From Caldilineaceae bacterium (GTDB taxonomy: Bacteria > Chloroflexota > Anaerolineae > Caldilineales > Caldilineaceae), in assembly GCA_020846635.1 (NCBI GenBank), contig JADLDO010000041.1:1-64000 (forward strand): a DNA stretch of 64,000 bases, read 5' to 3'. The notes beneath the pieces are model-generated. The model saw only the letters and a list, made by a program, of their open reading frames with translations, was not told the DNA's origin and ran no database searches. How positions within the stretch are numbered: position 1 is the first letter of the stretch; each line of letters begins with the position of its first letter. Below are positions 51,227 through 60,824 of the stretch, in pieces. Made by a program: the position numbers and the translations under genes.

Positions 51227-52069
51227 ATGCAACTCAGTGTCAGCATGTGGAGTGTTGTTAAGCCTGTGCGTGAGGGGAAACTTGACCTCGCCGGGTTTCT
51301 AGATTTTGCCGCGGCACAGCAGGTGGAAGGGGTCGAGTTACTCGACTATTTTTGGACAGATAGAGAGGCTCAGATCGCGCAGGTGAAGCGGCAAATGGCC
51401 GATCTGGGTCTGAAACTGGCTGTCTATTCAATTGGCAATGACTTTTTTCAACCCGATGCGGCGGCGCGCGCCGCGCAAGTGGCCGGCCTAAGAGATGGGG
51501 TAGACACGGCCAATGCGCTGGAGGTCGACATTCTGCGTGTCTTCAGCGGCAATGCCAAAGAGGGGTACGCCCTGCAAGATGGTCTGGATTGGATTGTGGA
51601 TGGCCTGGCGGCGGGCGCGGCCTATGCCCAAGAACATGGCGTCGTCCTGGCGTTAGAGAATCACGGTTTAATGGCCGGGCGTAGCGATCAGGTGCGTGGA
51701 ATCATCGAGCAGGTAAACTCGCCGGCCTTACGTGCCAACCTGGACACTGGCAACTTCCTGCTTGTGGGCCAGAACCCTACGACTGCCGCCCGCGAACTAG
51801 CCGACCTGGCAGTGCTGGTACATTTGAAAGACTTTCGGCAAGCACACGCCGGCGCAACGACCCACGTCTACAAGGGATTGGACGGTCTAGGGTATACCGG
51901 CACAGTCGTCGGCGAAGGAGAAGTCGATCTGGCAGCGATCCTCGCCCTCTTGCGACAGGCAGGCTATACCGGCTGGCTGTCGTTGGAGTACGAGGGGGAC
52001 CAAGACCCACTGACGATCGGTGTGCCACAGAGCCTAAATGCCGCACGCAAACTATTGGCATCTGTGTAG
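51227..52069 (+). CDS. Xylose-isomerase-like TIM-barrel sugar phosphate isomerase/epimerase
   Basis: 280 residues of the AP-endonuclease-2/IolE-like fold. The start MQLSVSMWSVVKPVREG and EGVELLDYF are typical. Metal-binding residues are expected in VVLALENHGLMAGRSD, LRANLDTGNFLLVGQNP, LVHLKDFRQ and WLSLEYEGD, which are all present. It probably interconverts keto and epimer forms of a sugar or inositol intermediate. It follows the dehydrogenase by 29 nt, and such pairs are common in inositol-like catabolism. Confidence 0.9.
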   Translation: MQLSVSMWSVVKPVREGKLDLAGFLDFAAAQQVEGVELLDYFWTDREAQIAQVKRQMADLGLKLAVYSIGNDFFQPDAAARAAQVAGLRDGVDTANALEVDILRVFSGNAKEGYALQDGLDWIVDGLAAGAAYAQEHGVVLALENHGLMAGRSDQVRGIIEQVNSPALRANLDTGNFLLVGQNPTTAARELADLAVLVHLKDFRQAHAGATTHVYKGLDGLGYTGTVVGEGEVDLAAILALLRQAGYTGWLSLEYEGDQDPLTIGVPQSLNAARKLLASV

Positions 52070-52102
52070 CTCAGTTGTAGATCAACAAGGATGGAGCTTG
52101 CT

Positions 52103-52969
52103 ATGCGCTATGGTATGACCCTACCCCCCTTTGGCCCGTTTGCCGAGCCGCATTATCTGATGGAACTGGCACAGGCCGCCGAGGCCGCAGGCTGGGATGG
52201 CTTCTTCTTGTGGGATACAGTGATTCACGACGAACATGGCTATCCCATCGCCGAGCCGTGGACGGCACTGGCCGCGATTGCCGCGGTCACCACGAGACTA
52301 CGACTGGGGGTGATGATCACACCGCTCTCCCGCCGCCGCCCCTGGCAAGTGGCACGTCAGGTATTGACGCTTGACCACCTGTCGAACGGACGTGTGATCT
52401 TTGGCGCTGGGTTGGGTGGTGCGCTGCATGACTTCGATTGGTTTGGCGAGGAGACAGACGCCAAAGTGCGTGCGGCCATGCTCGACGAGGGCTTGCAGAT
52501 CGTGCGTGGCTTGTGGTCGGGCGAACGCACAAGCTTCACGGGCAACCATTATACGGTCGCGCCGGTCCAGTTCATGCCACCCCCCATCCAGCCTCATCTC
52601 CCCATCTGGATTGGCGGCATGTGGCCCAACCAAGCGCCCATGCGCCGCGCGGCTCGCTTTGATGGTGTTTTTCCACTCAAAGGGGGCTTTCCTCCGCCGC
52701 CTGAAGATCTGGCTGCCGTCAAGGCATTCATCGAGCCACGCCGATCCCACCCTGCCGCACCCTTCGACTACGTGGCGTCAGGCATTACGCCGGGGGACGA
52801 CCCGGCAGCGGGCGCGGCGCAGGTCGCACCCTACATCGCTGCGGGCGCGACGTGGTGGCTGGAGACGATTGATCCCTGGACACGTCACCGCGATTGGTCG
52901 GTTGTCCTGGGGCATGAGGATGAAGTATGGATGGATACACGCATACGCCAGTCGCCCCCAAAACGCTAA
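52103..52969 (+). CDS. LLM-class flavin-dependent oxidoreductase
   Basis: 288 residues of the luciferase-like monooxygenase fold. Diagnostic parts are MELAQAAEAAGWDGFFLWDT, TRLRLGVMITPLSRRRPWQV, LTLDHLSNGRVIFGAGLGG and LPIWIGGMWPNQAPMRRAAR. It binds FMN or F420; the substrate cannot be told. The start at 52103 (MRYGMTLPPFG) has AAGGATGGAGC upstream. It is the last gene of the short plus-strand run starting at 49388, 33 nt after the isomerase. Confidence 0.9.
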   Translation: MRYGMTLPPFGPFAEPHYLMELAQAAEAAGWDGFFLWDTVIHDEHGYPIAEPWTALAAIAAVTTRLRLGVMITPLSRRRPWQVARQVLTLDHLSNGRVIFGAGLGGALHDFDWFGEETDAKVRAAMLDEGLQIVRGLWSGERTSFTGNHYTVAPVQFMPPPIQPHLPIWIGGMWPNQAPMRRAARFDGVFPLKGGFPPPPEDLAAVKAFIEPRRSHPAAPFDYVASGITPGDDPAAGAAQVAPYIAAGATWWLETIDPWTRHRDWSVVLGHEDEVWMDTRIRQSPPKR

Positions 52970-53145
52970 GGGGGATTCCCAAACTGACATGACGGTATCT
53001 CTATCTACAGAGAAATCTAGAGTACAGTTTACAGAAACGATGTATGAGAGATTCTTCGTGAAACATTTCGCCTACTCGAACCGTCATCCTGTCGGAAGTT
53101 TCAACCATAAGGCCAAATTTGTTGGAGAAATGTAGAGGAATCTTG

Positions 53146-53718
53146 ATGAACACGCAACCCATGCGCCAATTACTATTGATTGCAAGCCTAGTCGGTGTAC
53201 TCACCGCTTGTACGCCAATCCAAGCGCCCGCAACAACCAGCACCCCAGCGGAGACAGCGACCGTACCCGCAGAGGAGACTGCCAGTACCGTGGAGGCGAC
53301 CCCTGACGCAACCTCAGATGCGATGCCCATCGAGTCTGTCGACGCGGCCCAGTGCGATGCCCTGCAAGCTGCACTTTCGGAACAGCTTGGTCATGAACTT
53401 ACCAAGCAGGAAGGGTCAGTCTGCACCCTGGTCGCGACAGGAACGGGTGAAGATTTCGGCAATTTTGTCGACGTAGCCCAAACCATACATAAGGTCTTCG
53501 AGGCAGAGGGATGGACAGAAGATGAATCAGCGATTGCCGACGGCCCAACCGGCACAGCCACCAGCTATTTCAAGGAGACCACGGTCGCTGCGGTGAATGT
53601 CGGTTGGGAACCTTCGGACGAAGCAGATTGCCCCGATGACCAGCCCATTAGTGAATGTGATATTGAACCAAGCCAGCAGAATTTCACCATTTCAATCGAG
53701 CTGGTGCAGATTGCCTAA
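53146..53718 (+). CDS. Predicted secreted lipoprotein of unknown function
   Basis: 190 residues. MRQLLLIASLVGVLTACTPI is a lipoprotein signal with cleavage before Cys. A low-complexity Ala/Thr/Pro/Glu linker follows (TSTPAETATVPAEETAS). The folded part has four Cys and begins with VDAAQCDALQAALSEQLGHE. It resembles no family I can name. ATG 53146 has GAGGAATCTTG upstream. It stands alone and is followed by a 44-nt perfect palindrome. Confidence 0.75.
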   Translation: MNTQPMRQLLLIASLVGVLTACTPIQAPATTSTPAETATVPAEETASTVEATPDATSDAMPIESVDAAQCDALQAALSEQLGHELTKQEGSVCTLVATGTGEDFGNFVDVAQTIHKVFEAEGWTEDESAIADGPTGTATSYFKETTVAAVNVGWEPSDEADCPDDQPISECDIEPSQQNFTISIELVQIA

Positions 53719-54107
53719 GGGATACAGACAGGTTAGGAGTGTTTCGCGTTAATAGGATATACCAAGACTCGAACGAGTTGCCTCATACGTTTTCTTTTCT
53801 ATAACGCATGAGTAGGAGGCGGGAAGGGAGTGATGCGCGCATCACTCCCTTCCCGCCTCTGAGCCGAAGTACCTCCTACAGCATTGGTCTTTGTGTCGCG
53901 CTGATCTGGCGATGTGTGGAACGACGCTTCCCAGATTCGAGCGTGATGCCGCTTTCTTTAGCGACTCTTTTCTTGGGGGATTTCGTAGACGCATCTTTCG
54001 ATAGTTCTGTCCGCTCGATTAGCGACAGTTATGGGGGAGTGATACAATAGCCAGGCTGCCCGATGGCTTCCCAGATTAGAAATCTAACCCATCCATGAGA
54101 GCGTGCC
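53719..54107. other. Intergenic region with a large palindrome
   Basis: About 390 nt without a supported gene. A plus-strand frame (53808-54050) runs through the palindrome and has no recognisable family. The palindrome is listed separately; the rest holds the promoter of the enolase-superfamily gene. Confidence 0.5.
53816..53859. repeat. Perfect 44-bp palindrome
   Basis: The two 22-nt arms (53816-53837 and 53838-53859) are exact reverse complements with no loop; the centre is GATGCGCGCATC. No T-run follows. It may end the lipoprotein transcript from both sides or be an element end or protein site. Confidence 0.75.
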
Positions 54108-55289
54108 ATGAAAATCACCGGTGTACGCACCATCCTCTACGAATTCGCAATGAAACGTTCTCTGGGCGATGCCAACAGCCCCAGAGGGCGCGACCGCGCC
54201 TCTAGCCTGGCAATCTTCATCGACTCCGACGAAGGAGTAACCGGCATTTCCTATGGTTCACCTGCCGCCCGCTCGCACATCCACTCGATGGTCGAGCAAC
54301 TGCTCGCGGGGCGCGACCCGCGCGGGGTGCGCGGCCTCTGGCAGAAGATGGACAATGTGGTATTCAAGGGCAACAATCGCGGGATCGTCAACGACGCCAT
54401 CAGCGCCATTGACATTGCGCTGTGGGACCTCAAAGCCAAGCTCAACGGCGAACCGTTGTGGAAGACGCTCGGTGCATCGACGCGCCGCGTGCGCGCCTAC
54501 GCCAGCGGCATCGATCTCTCCCTGACCGATGATCAGATCGGCGAGTTCTATCGGGGCATGGCAGCCCAGGGCATCCAGGCGGGAAAGCTCAAGGTCGGTC
54601 TGGATCGAGAGATGGACTTGCGACGGCTGGGCATCATGCGCGACGCGCTGGCAACCTCCGGCAAGACGCCGATCCTGACCATCGACTCGAACGAGTATTG
54701 GTCGCCCAAGCAGGCGATCCGCAATATTCGCATCATCGAGCAGCACTATGAGCTGATGTGGGTGGAAGAACCGGCCCGCCGTTGGGATGCGAGAGGCTTG
54801 CGCCAGGTGTCGCAGGCCGTCACCGCCGCCGTCGCCACCGGTGAGAACCTCGATCATGTGTCCGAGTTTATGCCCCTCATCACCCAGGAAGCAGTCGATA
54901 TCGTGCAAGTCGGCAGCGGTACGGCGGGGATCACCGGCGCACTGCAAGTGGCGGAAGTCGCCAATGCCTTCGACCTGCCGGTGGCGATGATGAACTGCCC
55001 GGCGAATCTGATGGCGCATGCTGCCGCCGTGATTCCGAACCATGTGATGATGGAGGTGGTCGATTTCGGCAATGACATCGCCATGATCGCAGACCAGCGG
55101 ATCGAAGACGGCTGGATCGTCCTGGGTGATAGCCCTGGTCTGGGTATCGAGTATGATATGGAAAAGCTCAAAGCCCTAGCTGTCGAGAAGCCGTCGCCCG
55201 GCTCATGGGCCAGCCCGTGGGGGCGACGACGCGGCGCGGGCCTGCTCGAAGTGGGCATGGATGGCGAGGATTTCATCGAGGACGAATGA
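54108..55289 (+). CDS. Mandelate racemase/muconate lactonizing (enolase-superfamily) enzyme
   Basis: 393 residues. The N-terminal cap domain starts MKITGVRTILYEFAMKRSL and the C-terminal TIM barrel carries the catalytic Lys region QAGKLKVGLDREMD (near 162). Mg ligands are likely in LTIDSNEYW (near 191), MWVEEPARRWD (near 219) and VATGENLDHV (near 245). These enzymes dehydrate or epimerise sugar acids; which acid is unknown. GHEC-type hydratase activity would fit a uronate pathway with the CE15-like esterase downstream. Its last codons form one arm of a perfect hairpin. Confidence 0.92.
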   Translation: MKITGVRTILYEFAMKRSLGDANSPRGRDRASSLAIFIDSDEGVTGISYGSPAARSHIHSMVEQLLAGRDPRGVRGLWQKMDNVVFKGNNRGIVNDAISAIDIALWDLKAKLNGEPLWKTLGASTRRVRAYASGIDLSLTDDQIGEFYRGMAAQGIQAGKLKVGLDREMDLRRLGIMRDALATSGKTPILTIDSNEYWSPKQAIRNIRIIEQHYELMWVEEPARRWDARGLRQVSQAVTAAVATGENLDHVSEFMPLITQEAVDIVQVGSGTAGITGALQVAEVANAFDLPVAMMNCPANLMAHAAAVIPNHVMMEVVDFGNDIAMIADQRIEDGWIVLGDSPGLGIEYDMEKLKALAVEKPSPGSWASPWGRRRGAGLLEVGMDGEDFIEDE

Positions 55290-55306
55290 TGAAATCCTCG
55301 CCATCC
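55259..55306 (+). terminator. Perfect 19-bp hairpin overlapping the stop codon
   Basis: GGATGGCGAGGATTTCATC (55259-55277) pairs perfectly with 55288-55306 around a 10-nt loop. The left arm encodes the C-terminus of the enolase-superfamily protein and the stop TGA (55287-55289) lies at the loop/right-arm edge. It may halt or protect the transcript. No T-run follows. Confidence 0.6.
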
Positions 55307-55701
55307 AGCCTATGCTGTCACGCACTTGAGTGCGTGTTACTCCGCACCTGAGCGGTGGCGCGGGCCGCTGGAACTCCTGGCCCTGAATGGGTTCTTCATC
55401 GCGCTGTGGCTCATAACGGGCTGGTTGTTTCGGAAAGCGGCGCATGGAGGAACCAAACGGGGCGCGGTATAGACCGGCATGATGTAAGGTAGCGCCCCTT
55501 CGCGCTCGGATCATTTAACGAGAGCTATGTCATAGCGAGGCAAGTCAGCCTTCCTATGGCATAGCTCTTTTACATGGCAAGAGTTCAGATACCTCTACAA
55601 GCGGTTCGGGCCAGACTATAAACGCAATGTATTTGCTCTACGCATAAAACCAGTTATGATAGCGCCAGCCGCACAACAATCATCAGAAAGAAAGTGCCGA
55701 C
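55307..55701. other. Intergenic region, promoter area of the esterase
   Basis: About 395 nt in which I find no gene. Near 55526-55570 is a loose inverted repeat: AGAGCTATGTCATAG facing CTATGGCATAGCTCT. It may be a stem or a regulator site. AGAAAGAAAG precedes the esterase start. Confidence 0.45.
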
Positions 55702-56916
55702 ATGGAACAAATTGTGAACTATGACGAAGCGAAAGTGCCACACTATACCCTACCGGACCCTTTGCGCTTTGCGGATGGCACGCCGGTCACCAGCGCGCAG
55801 GCATGGCAGGAGCAGCGTCGCCCAGAGATCCTGGCGCTCTTTGAAAAGGTCGTCTATGGCCGCACCCCTACCGGCCCCATCAAGATGCAGAGCGAAGTTA
55901 CCTCTGTGGACGATGACGCACTGAATGGGCAGGCGACGCGCAAGGAAATATCGATCCACTTCCGGGGTGCAGACGCTGAAGCAAAAATGGATCTGCTGCT
56001 CTATCTTCCCAACTCGCGTCGCGGGCCGGTTCCCCTCTTTCTGGGCCTCAACTTCTATGGCAACCATTCGATTCATGCCGATCCTGGCATCACGCTCTCA
56101 ACCGCTTGGATGCGCGAGAACGAAGCGTCCGGCGTGCAAGACCATCGCGCCACGGAAGCCTCGCGCGGCGCAAGCGCCAGCCGTTGGGCCGTTGAGCGCA
56201 TCCTGGAACGAGGCTATGGACTCGCCACCGCCTATTACGGCGATCTCGACCCCGACTTCGACGACGGCTTCCAGAACGGCGTCCATCCCCTCTTCTACAC
56301 ACCCGGCCAAACAAGACCCGCGGCAGACGGGTGGGGAGCCATCGGCGCTTGGGCATGGGGCCTGCAACGTGCGCTCGACGTGCTGCAAGAGGACGATCAG
56401 GTAGACGGCAGCCGCGTGGCTGTGCTAGGTCACTCGCGGCTGGGCAAAGCAGCCCTGTGGGCAGGGGCACAGGACCCACGCTTTGCGCTGGTCATCTCCA
56501 ATAACTCCGGCTGTGGCGGCGCTGCCCTTTCGCGCCGCCGCTTTGGCGAGACTGTGGCGCGGATCAACAGCAGCTTTCCCCACTGGTTCTGCGCCAACTT
56601 CCAAGCCTACAACGAGCGCGAAGACCAATTACCACTCGACCAGCACATGCTGCTGGCGCTGGTTGCGCCGCGCCCACTCTATGTGGCGAGCGCAGCCGAA
56701 GACTTATGGGCCGACCCGCGCGGAGAGTTCCTTTCTGCGCTCCACGCCGACCCTGTCTACCGGCTTCTGGGCACAGAGGGCCTGCCAGCCGAGGAGATGC
56801 CGCCCCTAGAGCAGCCGTCTATGGGCCGCATAGGCTATCATATCCGCCGCGGCCAGCACGATGTGACTGACTACGATTGGGAGCAATTTATGAACTTCGC
56901 CGACCGCACCCTGTAA
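55702..56916 (+). CDS. CE15-like (glucuronoyl esterase-type) alpha/beta hydrolase
   Basis: 404 residues. The nucleophile motif is VAVLGHSRLGKAALWAG with Ser at residue 245, which is the CE15 G-x-S-R-x-G pattern. SNNSGCGGAALSRRRFGETV and FPHWFCANFQAYN are characteristic of the family. A late catalytic His is seen in RRGQHDVTDYDWEQF. CE15 enzymes cut the ester bond between lignin and glucuronoxylan, so it may process plant uronoyl esters. There is no signal peptide, so it may act inside the cell. The start is MEQIVNYDEAKVP. Confidence 0.88.
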   Translation: MEQIVNYDEAKVPHYTLPDPLRFADGTPVTSAQAWQEQRRPEILALFEKVVYGRTPTGPIKMQSEVTSVDDDALNGQATRKEISIHFRGADAEAKMDLLLYLPNSRRGPVPLFLGLNFYGNHSIHADPGITLSTAWMRENEASGVQDHRATEASRGASASRWAVERILERGYGLATAYYGDLDPDFDDGFQNGVHPLFYTPGQTRPAADGWGAIGAWAWGLQRALDVLQEDDQVDGSRVAVLGHSRLGKAALWAGAQDPRFALVISNNSGCGGAALSRRRFGETVARINSSFPHWFCANFQAYNEREDQLPLDQHMLLALVAPRPLYVASAAEDLWADPRGEFLSALHADPVYRLLGTEGLPAEEMPPLEQPSMGRIGYHIRRGQHDVTDYDWEQFMNFADRTL

Positions 56917-57003
56917 ATTGCGCGTTCGGCTCGGCTCATCGGGCCAGACCTTCCTATCATCGACAGGACACTTGTTCAAACGGCAGCGCCCCCGGACAAT
57001 GTG

Positions 57004-59241
57004 ATGCAGGAGTTTGTGGTGCCACATACAACGACCTTTAAGTTGGAGCAGGACGCGCGCCGCTTCGGTGAAAACTGGGCCATTGATCGCAGCGAGTCAG
57101 CCAAATGGGTTGCCGTTGGCCTCATCGCATTTGCGCTGCTTCTCGTCTGGCTAGGTGATGGTGAATCATCGGCAGCCGCGCGCATCCCACTTTTCCTGAC
57201 GGGGCTTGTGAGCATCCCCTGTGCGCTTGGCATTTGGCTGCTTTCCCAGTGGCGTCCCCGATTGGCCTTACCACTCAGCGGCGTCCTATTCGCCACATTA
57301 CTGAGTGTGGGGGCCCATTGGTTGCAGATCCCCGGCCTGCTTTTAGTAGCCGGAATCCCTGTCGTGCATCTGGCTCTGGCCGGACAAGGAGGTGTTGCAG
57401 CACTGCTAGCCGTTGCGCTCGGCATTGCCCTCTGGACCGACAATGGATCCTTACAATCTGTGGACAAGGTCTTGAGCATTGCAGGTCTGGTCGCGCTCTG
57501 GCTCATCGGCGCACGCGCGCGCTACTCCATGACGAGCCGGGTCACCTGGGCGTGGCAGCACTACAACTTGGCCCAACAGAAATTGGAGGATGCCCGCGAC
57601 CGCAACCAGGCGCTAGACACAGTTCTCGAACAACAGGTACACACCAATCGCCAGTTGGACCTGCTCAACGAACGTCTAGCGGCATTACGAGCGCGCGCAG
57701 AAGAAAACCAACGCACAAAGGCCGCTTTCGTGGCAAAGGTCAGCCACGAATTCCGCACCCCCCTCAACATGATCATCGGCCTTGTCGACCTCTTGATCGA
57801 AGCTCCCCACGTCTATGGAGAGCGACTCCCCAACCGCCTTTTAGAAGATCTCAGAATTGTCCATCGCAACTGTGAACATCTGTCGGGCATGATCAACGAT
57901 GTGCTTGATCTAAGCCAGACGGAGGCCGGACGGCTCACTTTGCATCGCGAGGTGGGCGATCTCTGCGCCGACATTCACCACGCCGTACAAATCGTCTATC
58001 CGTTGGTTGAAAAGAAGGGCTTAACGCTCAATCTGGAACTGCCCGACGCCGCAGTCCTCTGCCTGCGCGACCAGACGCGGATACGCCAGGTGCTTCTCAA
58101 CTTATTGAGCAATGCTGCGCGCTACACATCACGGGGCATGATCACCGTACGGCTGCTCCATCAGACGCGCCATATACGCATCGAGATTGCCGACACCGGC
58201 CCAGGTATCAACGCCGACGATCTCGAACGCATCTTTGAACCATTCTTCCAAAGCGGCAATCTGGAGGGCCTATCGCAAACCGGCACTGGATTGGGACTGA
58301 GCATTAGCAAGCAATTTGTAGAGATGCATGGGGGGCAATTGGGCGTTGAAAGTCAACGGGGCGAAGGCAGCACCTTCTGGCTCTCTTTGCCCATCCTCCC
58401 CCCCGACGACCCCGCGCACAAGGCGGATCGCTGGATTCATGAGGATTGGGCGTGGCATGAGCGCCAAAATCGTGTCGAACTCCCCAATGTATCTCGCCGG
58501 CGACGAGTGATTTTACTGGATGTGAATGACGGGATCCATCCACTCTTGGACGAACAGACAGAACAGCTGGAATTGATCAGCAAAAGCACCGTGGCAGAAG
58601 TCACCCAAGACGCCACAACCACACCCGCCCACGGTGTCTTGGTCAATGGCCCAACGCCGGAGACAATTCTCACGGTAATGGATGAAATCCGCCGTCGCGT
58701 GCCGGATACACCTGTGTTGGGGTGGGCCGTTCCAACGCCAAGCAACCGCGCCCATGCTGCCGGGGCATTGGAATATCTGGTGAAACCTGTAACGCGCGCC
58801 GACCTCATCGGTGTGTTGGCCTTAGTCCCAGCACCGGTAAAGCGAATCTTAGTGGTGGATGACGATATAGACGTACAGAGATTGCTAACGCGCATCCTCA
58901 ACGCGCACGATGCGGCCATCCAAGTAGATACAGCCACCGATGTCGAGAGCGCCCTGGCGCTGCTGCATACCTCACCCCCCGATCTGATGCTTTTGGATCT
59001 GGCCCTTGATCGAGGCACCGGCTGGGACCTCTTGGCGCGCAAACGGCAGCACCCCGCGCTTGCCGCCATCCCAGCGGTCATCCTCTCCGCACAAGACCCC
59101 ATGGAGCAGTCACTCCACAGCCCCTACCTCGTGGCAAGCATGGGTACGGGATTGCCTCTGGCAACCCTGCAAGGAGGGTCGTTGGCGCTCATGGAAATAT
59201 TGCTTAACGGCTCAACCGAACCTGATCCAATAGCTGAATAA
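57004..59241 (+). CDS. Hybrid sensor histidine kinase with two receiver-like domains
   Basis: 745 residues. The first 180 hold about six membrane helices (for example KWVAVGLIAFALLLVWLG and VVHLALAGQGGVAALLAVAL). A coiled linker leads to HisKA with KVSHEFRTPLNMIIGLVDLL (His248). HATPase motifs are NLLSNAARYTSRG, IADTGPGI and GTGLGLSISKQFVE. A degenerate receiver-like domain then lacks the Asp (RVILLDVNDGIHPLL). The C-terminal receiver has LVVDDDIDVQRLL and LMLLDLALDRGTGWDLL with the phospho-Asp, but lacks the usual KP loop. It is convergent with, and overlaps by 38 bp, the regulator gene downstream. ATG 57004 follows a GTG at 57001. Confidence 0.92.
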   Translation: MQEFVVPHTTTFKLEQDARRFGENWAIDRSESAKWVAVGLIAFALLLVWLGDGESSAAARIPLFLTGLVSIPCALGIWLLSQWRPRLALPLSGVLFATLLSVGAHWLQIPGLLLVAGIPVVHLALAGQGGVAALLAVALGIALWTDNGSLQSVDKVLSIAGLVALWLIGARARYSMTSRVTWAWQHYNLAQQKLEDARDRNQALDTVLEQQVHTNRQLDLLNERLAALRARAEENQRTKAAFVAKVSHEFRTPLNMIIGLVDLLIEAPHVYGERLPNRLLEDLRIVHRNCEHLSGMINDVLDLSQTEAGRLTLHREVGDLCADIHHAVQIVYPLVEKKGLTLNLELPDAAVLCLRDQTRIRQVLLNLLSNAARYTSRGMITVRLLHQTRHIRIEIADTGPGINADDLERIFEPFFQSGNLEGLSQTGTGLGLSISKQFVEMHGGQLGVESQRGEGSTFWLSLPILPPDDPAHKADRWIHEDWAWHERQNRVELPNVSRRRRVILLDVNDGIHPLLDEQTEQLELISKSTVAEVTQDATTTPAHGVLVNGPTPETILTVMDEIRRRVPDTPVLGWAVPTPSNRAHAAGALEYLVKPVTRADLIGVLALVPAPVKRILVVDDDIDVQRLLTRILNAHDAAIQVDTATDVESALALLHTSPPDLMLLDLALDRGTGWDLLARKRQHPALAAIPAVILSAQDPMEQSLHSPYLVASMGTGLPLATLQGGSLALMEILLNGSTEPDPIAE

Positions 59242-60394
59242 ACGCTTGCCGGTGGACAGGTTTTGCCAAATAGGCCGCAGCCCCCAGCGTCTTCGCCAGC
59301 GCCTCTTGATTGATGACAGAGCAAACGATCACAGGGATTTGAGCAGTGGCCGGATGCTGCTGCAACTCATGCAGCAGTTGCCAGCCATTAATATCCGGCA
59401 GCATCACATCCAGAACAATTAAATCGGGAGTTCGACGCGCAACCGCGCTCCACACCTCGCCACCCTGGCTTACATGCACAACTTCATAGCCAGTGCCTTC
59501 AACATACCGCTTATAGAAATGCACCAAGTCCACATTGTCGTCCACAACCAAGACGATAGACTTTTCACGCGTCGCCAAGAGCACTTCAATGCTGGCCCAG
59601 CCTGCTGCATAGCGGGTGGTGACCCGCCCGCCATGCACTGACAAGGTCTCGGCGATAAAGTCGCTTGCTGGTAGAAATTCGGGAGAAGCGGGACGACTCT
59701 CAATGGCGATACGAGTCCACGGACGCTGGCTTGAAGCGCTCAAAACGATCTCGCGCGTGATGCCATTGCTTGCCAAGCGGTCAATCCCGACAAAGACGAT
59801 CTGGCCCAAGACCGCAGGATGGATAGCAGCCGTTGCCCCTTCCTGGAGATCACCCACACGCACTTGCACCTGCGGATGGACACCCAACACCTTGTGCAGC
59901 GCCACCGCGTCATGAATGACTTTAGCTAGATCCGAGAGTTCAGAGGGGGTGTGTTGTTGCAGGGCCGAAAACTCTTGTTGCAACTGGGAACGCCAGGTAG
60001 ATACCGGAGCATCCGCCGCCGGCTCCATCTCCCCCATATTCACGCCCTGCGGCCAAAGCCGCTCTGCCAGCAGATGAATCGCGCTCTGTTGCTCTCGGCG
60101 CAGATGGCGTGAGCTCAGCCCCAGACGCCGCGAACATTCTTGCTGGGGCAATTCCTCCACAAAACGATAGCGCAAGAGTTCATAGAGACGATGGGCGCGT
60201 GCCGCGGTGGGCATGGTGGCATCGGGCCGCAGCGACTCAATCGCCGCCATCAGCAGGGCGCGCAGTTCATCGGCGCGGTTAGTACGCAACACCCGAACCA
60301 ATGCCTGGCCCGGGGGATGGGTGGGATCGTTGAGATTGAGAAGCGCGCTCAGCACTTCTGCTTCAAAATCAGAGAAGGTAATCAAGAAGCTCAA
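59204..60394 (-). CDS. Response-regulator protein with HTH-like N-terminus and C-terminal receiver
   Basis: 396 residues. An N-terminal region-4-like helix-turn-helix appears as EELPQQECSRRLGLSSRHLR, in a Chloroflexota-type plan. The middle (about 150-270) resembles a weak HATPase-like fold. The C-terminal receiver is complete: IVLVVDDNVDLVHFYKRY, LIVLDVMLPDINGWQLL with the phospho-Asp, VIVCSVINQE and AAYLAKPVHRQAF with the Lys. It ends 38 nt inside the kinase gene on the other strand, so the pair probably signals together. The target genes are unknown; the neighbouring sugar genes are candidates. Confidence 0.88.
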   Translation of the reverse strand: MSFLITFSDFEAEVLSALLNLNDPTHPPGQALVRVLRTNRADELRALLMAAIESLRPDATMPTAARAHRLYELLRYRFVEELPQQECSRRLGLSSRHLRREQQSAIHLLAERLWPQGVNMGEMEPAADAPVSTWRSQLQQEFSALQQHTPSELSDLAKVIHDAVALHKVLGVHPQVQVRVGDLQEGATAAIHPAVLGQIVFVGIDRLASNGITREIVLSASSQRPWTRIAIESRPASPEFLPASDFIAETLSVHGGRVTTRYAAGWASIEVLLATREKSIVLVVDDNVDLVHFYKRYVEGTGYEVVHVSQGGEVWSAVARRTPDLIVLDVMLPDINGWQLLHELQQHPATAQIPVIVCSVINQEALAKTLGAAAYLAKPVHRQAFIQLLDQVRLSR

Positions 60395-60824
60395 TCCATG
60401 TCCGCTTCATGTCCGCTCGTCGTCCTCCTTCGGGCTTGAAAGCGAATCGCAAGGCTGCTATCGTAGAGGTCAACACCTGAGAAAGTACCGCAGGGAAGAG
60501 TTTGTGGTTATCTCCTTCGCACGATACCAAATTCCTATCTTACCAGTGCAACCAGAGTAGGACAAACCGTCTTTCAACTCCGTCCTCTCTTGGCACATCA
60601 GATTGATGGGCGAGATCCACCCATAACCCGTCGTACTTCCGACAGAGCAAGATTTTCGAAACGCGTTAGGTATCCAACGGACGTGCTTCGTCCCTGGCAG
60701 CCGCAAAGAGTTGGCCTAGAAACATGCCACAGAAAGCTTTCACTGTGGCAGGCAGCTCTACCATTGGCACGGCTTGACCGGTAATCGCTCTTCGCTCGAT
60801 CATTCAACCCCTAAGGAGAAAAGT
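60395..60824. other. Divergent intergenic region before the second sugar ABC operon
   Basis: About 430 nt between a minus-strand regulator and the plus-strand binding protein. No gene found. It should contain promoters for both. AAGGAGAAAAGT, a strong ribosome site, is at its right end. Confidence 0.5.

Noticed and set aside
53808..54050. 80-residue plus-strand frame through the 44-bp palindrome
   Set aside because: It begins just before the palindrome, has no family resemblance and lacks a clear ribosome site; the palindrome explains its early residues.
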